Of a DNA stretch of 55,310 bases, positions 18,158 through 26,548 are shown piece by piece (positions within the stretch are counted from its first letter, which is position 1; each line of letters starts with the position of its first letter). The notes under the pieces were generated by a model. It saw only the letters and a list, made by a program, of their open reading frames with translations. It ran no database searches and had not been told where the DNA came from. The stretch is from an uncultured Variovorax sp. GTDB lineage: Bacteria; Pseudomonadota; Gammaproteobacteria; Burkholderiales; Burkholderiaceae_C. Position numbers and translations under genes: made by a program. The stretch is from NCBI GenBank assembly GCA_913776885.1, contig CAJYQC010000603.1, forward strand, positions 1-55,310. Direction: 5' to 3'.

Positions 18158-19333
18158 ATGTCTTCGTCGCCACCTTTGGTCGTCACTCCGCAGTCGATGC
18201 AGTTCGCAGGTCCGCTGGCCCTGCGCAGCGGCGCATCGATCAGCGACTACACGCTCGCCTTCGAAACCTACGGCACCCTGAACGCCGACCGCAGCAACGC
18301 CGTGCTCGTGTGCCATGCGCTCAACGCATCGCACCACGTCGCGGGCGTCTACCAGGGGCAGGCCCGCTCCGAGGGCTGGTGGGACAACATGGTGGGCCCG
18401 GGCAAACCACTCGACACCGACCGCTTCTTCGTGATCGGCGTCAACAACCTCGGCTCCTGCTTCGGCTCTACCGGACCGATGCACGTCAACCCTGCCACCG
18501 GCCGCGTCTACGGCGCCGACTTCCCGGTGGTGACGGTCGAGGACTGGGTCGACGCCCAGGCGGCGCTGCTCGACGCGCTCGGCATCGAGACGCTCGCCGC
18601 CGTGATGGGCGGGAGCCTGGGTGGCATGCAGGCGCTTTCTTGGACGCTGCAGTACCCCGAGCGCGTGCGCCACGCCGTGGTGGTGGCCAGCGCGCCCAAC
18701 CTCACGGCCGAGAACATCGCCTTCAACGAGGTGGCTCGCCGCGCCATCGTGACCGACCCCGACTTCCACGGCGGCCATTTCTACGAGCACGGCGTGGTGC
18801 CCAAGCGCGGCCTGCGCATCGCGCGGATGATCGGCCACATCACCTACCTCAGCGACGACGTGATGAACGCCAAGTTCGGCCGCATCCTGCGCAGCGCGGT
18901 GGAGGGCGAGAACAAGGGCGAGGTGGCGGGCGCCGATTACCGCTATTCCACGCAGGACGTCGAGTTCCAGATCGAGAGCTACCTGCGCTACCAGGGCGAC
19001 AAGTTCAGCGAGTACTTCGACGCCAACACCTACCTTCTGATCACCCGTGCGCTCGACTACTTCGACCCCGCGCGCAACCACGGCGGCAAGCTCAGCGCCG
19101 CGCTCGCACAGGCGCGCGCCAAGTTCCTGCTCGTGAGCTTCAAGACCGACTGGCGCTTCTCGCCCGCGCGCAGCCGCGAGATCGTCAAGGCACTGCTCGA
19201 CAACAGCCGCAACGTGAGCTACGCCGAGATCGACGCGCCGCACGGCCACGACGCCTTCCTGCTGGACGACGTGCGCTACATGGGCGTGGTGCGCTCCTAC
19301 TTCGAGCGTGTCGCCAAGGAGTTCCAGCAATGA
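18158..19333 (+). CDS. metX: Homoserine O-acyltransferase (acetyl- or succinyltransferase)
   Basis: MetX acylates homoserine to commit it to methionine. The 391-residue alpha/beta-hydrolase-fold protein has the nucleophile elbow GGSLGGMQ (Ser153), the acid Asp in KTDWRFSP and the His in DAPHGHDAF. It also has the family motif [12 protein letters not shown]. Whether the acyl group is acetyl or succinyl cannot be decided by eye. The ATG at 18158 has no ribosome-binding site because the terminator stem lies there; the next in-frame ATG (codon 14) also lacks one. It is followed by metW with an ATGA overlap, the standard metXW operon, controlled by the SAM-II element upstream. Confidence 0.95.
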   Translation: MSSSPPLVVTPQSMQFAGPLALRSGASISDYTLAFETYGTLNADRSNAVLVCHALNASHHVAGVYQGQARSEGWWDNMVGPGKPLDTDRFFVIGVNNLGSCFGSTGPMHVNPATGRVYGADFPVVTVEDWVDAQAALLDALGIETLAAVMGGSLGGMQALSWTLQYPERVRHAVVVASAPNLTAENIAFNEVARRAIVTDPDFHGGHFYEHGVVPKRGLRIARMIGHITYLSDDVMNAKFGRILRSAVEGENKGEVAGADYRYSTQDVEFQIESYLRYQGDKFSEYFDANTYLLITRALDYFDPARNHGGKLSAALAQARAKFLLVSFKTDWRFSPARSREIVKALLDNSRNVSYAEIDAPHGHDAFLLDDVRYMGVVRSYFERVAKEFQQ

Positions 19334-19920
19334 GCGACCTCGAACACCAACGCCTCATCGCCGAACTCGTGCCGCAGGGCTCGCGCGTGCTCGACCTCGG
19401 CTGCGGCGACGGCGCCCTGCTCGACCTGCTGCAGCGCGAACGCGGCTGCACCGGCTACGGCGTGGAGATCGCCGACGGCAACGTGCTGCAGTGCATCCGC
19501 CGCGGCGTCGACGTGATCCAGCTCAACCTCGACGAAGGACTGGCGATGTTCGACGACGCCTCCTTCGACGTGGTGCTGCAGATCGACACGCTGCAGCACC
19601 TGCGCAATGCAGAGGTCATGCTGCGCGAGACCGCGCGCGTGGGCCGCATCGGCATCGTCGCCTTCCCCAACTTCGCGCACTGGCCCAACCGCCTGAGCGT
19701 GGCGCGCGGGCGCATGCCCGTCACGCGCCGCCTGCCCTACCAGTGGTACGACACGCCCAACATCCGCGTCGGCACCTTCAAGGACTTCGAGGTGCTGGCC
19801 GGCAAGAACAACCTTCGCATCCTCGACGCCTTCGGGCTGCAGAACGGCCGCGGCGTGCGCTGGCTGCCCAACGCGCGCGCCAGCACGGCGGTCTTCAAGT
19901 TCGAGCGCGGCGGCGGCTGA
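19330..19920 (+). CDS. metW: Methionine biosynthesis protein MetW
   Basis: The 196-residue protein has a class I SAM-dependent methyltransferase fold with motif [16 protein letters not shown] and the MetW-typical [22 protein letters not shown] and [11 protein letters not shown]. MetW is needed with MetX for full homoserine acylation in several bacteria. The gene starts inside the metX stop (ATGA), so their products are made together. Confidence 0.95.
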   Translation: MSDLEHQRLIAELVPQGSRVLDLGCGDGALLDLLQRERGCTGYGVEIADGNVLQCIRRGVDVIQLNLDEGLAMFDDASFDVVLQIDTLQHLRNAEVMLRETARVGRIGIVAFPNFAHWPNRLSVARGRMPVTRRLPYQWYDTPNIRVGTFKDFEVLAGKNNLRILDAFGLQNGRGVRWLPNARASTAVFKFERGGG

Positions 19921-19927
19921 TCGCGCG

Positions 19928-20515
19928 ATGAGCTTCACGCTCGCACAGCCGGTCCACAGCGAGCTCGTCATCAAGAAGAGCCGTTTCATCGGCTGCGTGC
20001 AGCCGGTGGCCGACCGCGCGGCGGCACTGGCCGTGGTCGCCTCGCTGCGTGCCGAGCATCCCGCGGCGGCGCACGTGTGCTGGGCCCTCATGGCGGGCGG
20101 GCAGTCGGCCGCGAACGACGACGGCGAGCCCGGCGGCACCGCAGGACGTCCGATGCTGGAAGTGCTGCGCCACCAGCAGGTCGAGGGGGCGCTCGCGACC
20201 GTGGTGCGCTACTTCGGCGGCGTAAAGCTGGGCGCAGGCGGCCTCGTGCGGGCCTACACCGATGCGGTCGCGCAGGCCCTGCTCGGCGCCACGCTGGTGC
20301 CGCTCCTGCGCCAGCGCAGCCTGCGCTGCTCGGTGCCCTATGCGCTCGAAGGGCTGGTGCGGCGCGAACTCGCCGCAGCAGGCGCGACGCTCGAGGCCGT
20401 GCAGCACGGCGACGACGTGGCCTTCGCCTTCTCGCTGCCGGAGCCCGAGGCCGATGCCTTCATCGCGCGCCTCGGCGATGCTGCGCAAGGGCGCGTCGCC
20501 TGGCCGAAGGAGTGA
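19928..20515 (+). CDS. YigZ / IMPACT family protein
   Basis: The 195-residue protein has the IMPACT N-terminal domain with SRFIGCVQPV, the signature DDGEPGGTAGRPML and VRYFGGVKLGAGGLVRAY, then a small C-terminal ferredoxin-like domain. The biochemical role of the family is poorly defined; translation-related roles have been proposed. It lies 7 bp after metW and may share its transcript. Its last 56 bases overlap the end of the convergent ion-channel gene. Confidence 0.9.
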   Translation: MSFTLAQPVHSELVIKKSRFIGCVQPVADRAAALAVVASLRAEHPAAAHVCWALMAGGQSAANDDGEPGGTAGRPMLEVLRHQQVEGALATVVRYFGGVKLGAGGLVRAYTDAVAQALLGATLVPLLRQRSLRCSVPYALEGLVRRELAAAGATLEAVQHGDDVAFAFSLPEPEADAFIARLGDAAQGRVAWPKE

Positions 20516-21416
20516 GCCTCTTCGAGGGCACCGCAGGCATGGGTGCCGCGGGCTGCGCCATCGCGAGAATGCCGCGAGCCGCCACCGGCACCGCGTCGTC
20601 GTCGCTGCCCCGCCGCGCCATCTCGGCGGTCACGATGCCCGTCGGCACCGCGAGCACGCCCCAGCCCACCAGCATCATCACCGAGGCGATCGCGCGGCCC
20701 AGGTCTGTCTTGGGCACGAGGTCGCCGAATCCCACGGTGGCCATCGTCGAGATCGCCCAGTAGACCGCCACCGGAATGCTGGTGAAGCCGTGCTGCGGCC
20801 CCTCGACCACGTACATCAGCGTGCCCATGACCAGCACCACCAGCATCACGAAGCCGACGAACACGGTGATCTTCCGCCGGCTCGCCGCCACCGCCGAGAC
20901 CAGCGCGCGGTACTCGACCGAGTAGCGCGATAGTTTGAAGATCCGGAACACGCGCAGCAGGCGCAGGATGCGCACGTCGATGAGATAGCCCAGCCCCATC
21001 TCGGGCGCGAAGACCACGAGGAAGGTCGGCAGCAGCGCGAGCAGGTCGATCACGCCGTAGAAGCTCGTGGCGTAGCGCAGCGGCCTGTTCACGCAGCTCA
21101 GCCGCGCGATGTACTCCAGCGTGAAGAGGGCAGTGAACACCCACTCGAGCACGTTGAACACCGAGCGCCACTGCTCGCGGATGGACTGCACGCTGTCGAG
21201 GATCACCACCAGCACGCTGGCCACGATCACCGCGATCAGCGCGAGGTCGAACATGAGGCCCGCGCGCGTGTCGGCCTCGAAGATCACCGAGAAGAGCTTG
21301 CGGCGCCACCCGCGCGCGGGCTTGTCGAAGCGCGAGTCCGAAGAGGCGGACATGGCGCGCGATGCGGGCGTGGTGGAAGACGTGGCTGCGTCGGCTGCAG
21401 TGTTCGGGCGGGTCAT
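20460..21416 (-). CDS. Voltage-gated-type ion channel (probable K+ channel)
   Basis: The 318-residue protein has six membrane helices (about residues 50-265). The S4-like helix carries spaced arginines (DVRILRLLRVFRIFKLSRYS). The pore loop has filter STMATVGFGD; GFGD in place of GYGD is common in bacterial K+ channels. It is followed by helix S6 GWGVLAVPTGIVTAEM. N- and C-terminal tails are Ala/Ser- and Arg-rich. The start at 21416 is tentative because no ribosome-binding site is visible; a start at codon 22 is also possible. The 3' end overlaps yigZ antisense by 56 bp. Confidence 0.9.
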   Translation of the reverse strand: MTRPNTAADAATSSTTPASRAMSASSDSRFDKPARGWRRKLFSVIFEADTRAGLMFDLALIAVIVASVLVVILDSVQSIREQWRSVFNVLEWVFTALFTLEYIARLSCVNRPLRYATSFYGVIDLLALLPTFLVVFAPEMGLGYLIDVRILRLLRVFRIFKLSRYSVEYRALVSAVAASRRKITVFVGFVMLVVLVMGTLMYVVEGPQHGFTSIPVAVYWAISTMATVGFGDLVPKTDLGRAIASVMMLVGWGVLAVPTGIVTAEMARRGSDDDAVPVAARGILAMAQPAAPMPAVPSKRLTPSARRRALAQHRRGAR

Positions 21417-21530
21417 GGCGACACATTGTCGTGCGCGCAATCGACTTATTCAGTTACGCTTATTGCGCAATGAAGTGCTGCAGGCCGCGGGTGCGTTCTT
21501 ACGATAGTCCCTTTCATGAGGAGCTCCCCT

Positions 21531-22052
21531 TTGGCTACACAGTCCCCCTTCTTCGGCAAGCGTGATCGTGACACCGATTCGTTGACATCGCGCCCCGCGC
21601 CGCTCGTCGGCTCGGGCACCAACCTCTCCGGAAGCCCCGTCAATCCTTCTTCGCTCACCGCACAGCAAGGCGGCCTGAACACTCCCGCGACCGCGCCGGC
21701 CAAGGAAGGCGGCAGCAAGCTGACCGTCGGTCCCAACATCAAGCTCAAGGGCGTGGAGATCACCGATTGCGACACGCTCGTGGTCGAAGGCCTGGTCGAA
21801 GCCACCATGGACTCGCGCCTGATGCAGATCGCCGAACAGGGCGCGTTCAAGGGCTCCGCCGAGATCGACATCGCCGAGATCCGCGGCGTGTTCGACGGCA
21901 GCCTCACCGTGCGCGAGAAGCTCGTCATCCACTCGACCGGCAAGGTCACGGGCAAGATCCGCTACGGCAAGATCGTGATCGAGGAAGGCGGCCAGATCTC
22001 CGGCGAGATCAGCTTCGGCGCCGCCAAGCCCTCGCTGCAGGCTGCGGCCTGA
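21531..22052 (+). CDS. Bactofilin family (polymer-forming cytoskeletal) protein
   Basis: Bactofilins polymerise into filaments that scaffold envelope processes. A disordered Ser/Pro-rich N-terminus of about 55 residues precedes the right-handed beta-helix core (LTVGPNIKLKGVEITDCDTL, then IAEIRGVFDGSLTVREKL, GKVTGKIRYGKIVIEEGG). It totals about 173 residues from a TTG start at 21531. GAGGAG ends 7 bases before this TTG, an ideal spacing. The in-frame ATG at 21516 overlaps that ribosome-binding site and would add five residues. A type II repeat follows the stop by 7 bp. Confidence 0.88.
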   Translation: MATQSPFFGKRDRDTDSLTSRPAPLVGSGTNLSGSPVNPSSLTAQQGGLNTPATAPAKEGGSKLTVGPNIKLKGVEITDCDTLVVEGLVEATMDSRLMQIAEQGAFKGSAEIDIAEIRGVFDGSLTVREKLVIHSTGKVTGKIRYGKIVIEEGGQISGEISFGAAKPSLQAAA

Positions 22053-22059
22053 AGTCGGT

Positions 22060-22147
22060 CCCCCGGCTTTTCACTTCGCTTCGCTGCGTGTAAATCCATC
22101 CCTCGAGGGGGATGGCGCGGATCGCCTGGGGAGCGGCCCGGAGGCGC
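22060..22147 (+). repeat. Dispersed intergenic repeat, type II copy 1
   Basis: The about 88-bp element starts CCCCCGGCTTTTCACTTCG, has a central CCCTCGAGGGGG-type hairpin and ends in GAGCGGCCCGGAGGCG. It aligns along its length with 45487-45578. It begins 8 bp after the bactofilin stop, between convergent genes. Confidence 0.7.
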
Positions 22148-22163
22148 CCACGGGCGCCTTTCA
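22142..22163 (+). terminator. Possible terminator after the bactofilin gene
   Basis: GGCGCC and GGCGCC arms around a CACG loop are followed by TTTC. The T-run is short, and the 3' edge touches the end of the convergent DUF72 gene, so this is only a candidate. Confidence 0.35.
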
Positions 22164-22931
22164 CGTGGCAGGCGCGGTCCATCCAAGACGCTCCAGCAAG
22201 GCACCGGCAGCAGCCGGTGCCTTTTCCTTTGCGCCGTTGATGAAGTAGACGAACACGTCGCGCTTCTTCGGCGACGTGGCCCACCCCTGCGCGCGCTCGG
22301 CCCATGTGTCGAGGGCCTTCGGCGCATAACCCAGCTTCAGCTTGGCGTCGGCCATCATCAGCCGCGCGTAGGCGATGTCGCCCTCGGGCTCTTCGAAGGA
22401 CGGAAACTTGTCGGCGTCGGTGAACACCGTCGACACCTTGTACTTCTTCGCGAGCGCCTTGTAGGCGGGCACGATGAAGCTCTCGTGCCGCACGTCCATC
22501 ACGTGGCGCAGCGCGCGGCTGCCCTCCTTCTTCGGCAGCAGCGCGAGAAAAGCCTCGAAGTCTTCCGCGTCGAACTGCTTGGTCGGCATGAACTGCCACA
22601 CGATCGGCCCGAGCTTGTCGCCGAGCTCGGCCACGCCGCTGTCGATGAAGCGCTTGATGGAATCGCCCGCGCCCGACAGCAGCTTGCGGTTGGTCGCGAA
22701 GCGCGAGGCCTTCATCGAGAAGATGAAGTCGTCGGGCGTGTCGTCGTGCCACTTGCGGAAGGTCTCGGGCTTGAAGGTGCTGTAGTAGGTGCCGTTGATC
22801 TCGATGGCGCTGACCTTGCGGCTCGCGTAGTTGAGTTCCTTCGCGTGCGCGAGCCCCTTGGGATAGAAGTTGTCGCGCCAGGGCTCGTAGGTCCAGCCGC
22901 CAATGCCCACCTTGATGTTTGCCTTGCTCAC
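22161..22931 (-). CDS. DUF72 domain-containing protein (YecE family)
   Basis: The 256-residue protein has the DUF72 TIM-barrel features: IGGWTYEPWRDNFYP near the start, EINGTYYSTFKPETFRKW, FIFSMKASRFATN, WQFMPTKQF and VMDVRHESFIV. The function of the family is not established. The start is a GTG at 22931 with GGAGGG four bases upstream on the minus strand. It is divergent from the M20 dipeptidase. Confidence 0.92.
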   Translation of the reverse strand: MSKANIKVGIGGWTYEPWRDNFYPKGLAHAKELNYASRKVSAIEINGTYYSTFKPETFRKWHDDTPDDFIFSMKASRFATNRKLLSGAGDSIKRFIDSGVAELGDKLGPIVWQFMPTKQFDAEDFEAFLALLPKKEGSRALRHVMDVRHESFIVPAYKALAKKYKVSTVFTDADKFPSFEEPEGDIAYARLMMADAKLKLGYAPKALDTWAERAQGWATSPKKRDVFVYFINGAKEKAPAAAGALLERLGWTAPAT

Positions 22932-23026
22932 GTGGCCCTCCGGGTTGAGATCGCCCGCACTCTACGCGCGGTCGCTCCAGGGCGCAAAATGCGTCCTTTC
23001 TTTCGTCACCCGCGGAGAACCCACCG

Positions 23027-24534
<1,508 letters not shown>

Positions 24535-24538
<4 letters not shown>

Positions 24539-25392
24539 GCGAGGCGCTGCCTCTGCCGCAGCGCGTTTCGCTGTCCACGCCCGGTGGCGAGACGCTCGCA
24601 TTGCGCCGGCTGCCGGCGCCCGGCCCGGTGCGCGCCGTGGTCGTCGTGGTCCACGGGCTCGGCGAGCATGCGGGCCGCTACCACGGCCTGGCCGAGTACC
24701 TGCACGAATGGGGCTTCGCGGTGTGTGCGCACGACCACTACGGGCACGGCGAATCCAGCGGCCCGCGCGGCGGCCTGCCGAGCGAACTGCGGCTGGTGGA
24801 CGACCTCGCGCTGGTGATCGACGACGCGCGCCGCGAGAACCCCGGCCTGCCGCTGGTGCTGCTGGGCCACGGCCTCGGCGGCCTGGTGGCGGCGAGCCTG
24901 GTCGCGCGCGGCATACGGCAGGTCGATGCGCTGGTGCTCTCCTCGCCGGGGCTCGACCCGGGGCTGAGCGGCTTCCAGAAGATGCTGCTCGCGGTGCTGC
25001 CGCGCGTCGCGCCCAACCTGCGCGTGGGCAACGGGCTCGACGACAACTACCTCTCGCACGATGCGGCCGTGGTGCAGGCCTACCGCGACGATCCGCTCAC
25101 GCACGACCGCATCGGCGGGCGCCTCGCGCGCTTCCTCGCGTACGAGGGGCAGGCCGTGCTGCAGCGCGCGGCGACCTGGCCCGTGCCCACGCTGCTGCTC
25201 TACGCGGGCGACGACCGCCTCGTGCGCCCCGCGGCCAGCCGCGCTTTCGCCTCGGCGGCGGCGCCTGGCGGAAAGGTCGAGGCGCACTGCTTCGACAGCC
25301 TGTACCACGAGATCTTCAACGAGCTCGAAGCCGAGCCGGTCTTCGAGGCCCTGCAGCGCTGGCTCAACCGGCGCTTTCCGCCGCGGACCTGA
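24535..25392 (+). CDS. Alpha/beta hydrolase-fold protein lacking the nucleophile serine
   Basis: The 285-residue protein resembles monoacylglycerol lipases (hydrolase_4 type): HGLGEHAGRYHGLAEYL for the oxyanion region, AHDHYGHGESSGPRG, and conserved acid and His in LLLYAGDDRLV (about Asp227) and FDSLYHEIFNE (His258). The nucleophile elbow, normally G-x-S-x-G, reads GHGLGG, with Gly113 in place of Ser (codon GGC). It is therefore probably not a conventional esterase. No ATG or GTG fits; the TTG at 24535 in the TTGA junction with the dipeptidase is the only start near the N-terminus. The last 29 bases overlap the convergent MFS gene. Confidence 0.85.
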
Positions 25393-26548
25393 AGGCGCGC
25401 TTGCGGCGCGCCAGCCAGAGCAGCGCCGCACCGGTCAGCACCACCGGCACCAGCGAGCCGACGTTCAGCAGTTGCCAGCCCTGTGTGGTCACCAGCACGC
25501 CCGAGGCGAACGAGGTCAGCGCCAGCGTGGCGAACACGCAGAAGTTGAGCGCGCCCTGGGCGCGGTCGCGCTCCTCGGGCGCGTAGGCGGTGAGCGAGAG
25601 CGTGGTGCTGCCGGTGAACAGGAAATTCCAGCCCACGCCCAGCAGGAACAGCGCCGTGATGAAGTGGTGCAGCTCCACGCCCGAGAGCGCGACGGCGATG
25701 CAGCCGAGGTTCAGCAGCAGCCCCGCGCCCATCACCGGCAGCGCGCCGAAGCGGCGGATCAGGTGCCCGGTGAAGAAGCCCGGCGCGAACATGCCGATCA
25801 CGTGCCATTCGAGCACCAGCGCGGCATCGGAGAACGGCAGGCTGCAGATCTGCATCGCGATGGGCGTCGCGGCCATCAGCAGGTTCATCACGCCATAGCC
25901 CAGCGCGCCGGCTGCGGCCGCCACGATGAACACGGGCTGCCGCGCGATCTCCGACAGCGAGCGTCCGCCGCCCGATTCCTTGCGCGCGGGCGCCGGCGGG
26001 AATTCGATGAAGTGCATCACCACCATCGACAGCAGCGCCACCGCGGCGAGCGCGATGTAGGCGCCCGCGAAAGGCACCGCGAAGGCCTCGCGCGTGGCCT
26101 TCGCGAGGTTGGGCCCGGCCACCGCGCCGATCAGCCCGCCGGCCATCACCATCGACACCGCCTTCTCGCGCCATTCCGGCGCCGCGAGTTCTGCCGCGGC
26201 GAAGCGGTAGAGCCCGGCGTTGGCGTTGTAGTAGCCCGCGATGATGGTGGCGAAGCACAGCAGCCAGAAGTTGCGGGTGACCGCCGCGAAGCAGCACAGC
26301 AGCGCCGACACCAGCGCCACCGCCAGCCCGGTCTGGAACGAGCCGCGCCGGCCGAAGCGCTGCTGCGTGCGCGCCACCAGCCCGGTGGAGAGCGCGCCGC
26401 CGATCACGTAGCTCATCACCGGCAGCGTCGCCATCCAGCCGCGCGGCGCGATCGCCAGGCCCACCAGGCCGTTGATGGCGATGAAGGTGACGTTGTTCGT
26501 CAGCAGCAGGCCCTGGCAGATGGCGAGCAGCCAGAGGTTGCGGTTCAT
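25364..26548 (-). CDS. MFS transporter
   Basis: The 394-residue protein has about 12 membrane helices. It starts MNRNLWLLAICQGLLLTNNV, has the loop QQRFGRRGSFQTG between helices 2 and 3 (MFS motif A-like), and FTGHLIRRFGALPVMG at the equivalent position of the second half. The substrate is unknown. Its ATG overlaps the stop of the DUF4132 gene (ATGA), so both are made from one message. Confidence 0.92.
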   Translation of the reverse strand: MNRNLWLLAICQGLLLTNNVTFIAINGLVGLAIAPRGWMATLPVMSYVIGGALSTGLVARTQQRFGRRGSFQTGLAVALVSALLCCFAAVTRNFWLLCFATIIAGYYNANAGLYRFAAAELAAPEWREKAVSMVMAGGLIGAVAGPNLAKATREAFAVPFAGAYIALAAVALLSMVVMHFIEFPPAPARKESGGGRSLSEIARQPVFIVAAAAGALGYGVMNLLMAATPIAMQICSLPFSDAALVLEWHVIGMFAPGFFTGHLIRRFGALPVMGAGLLLNLGCIAVALSGVELHHFITALFLLGVGWNFLFTGSTTLSLTAYAPEERDRAQGALNFCVFATLALTSFASGVLVTTQGWQLLNVGSLVPVVLTGAALLWLARRKRAFRSAAESAG

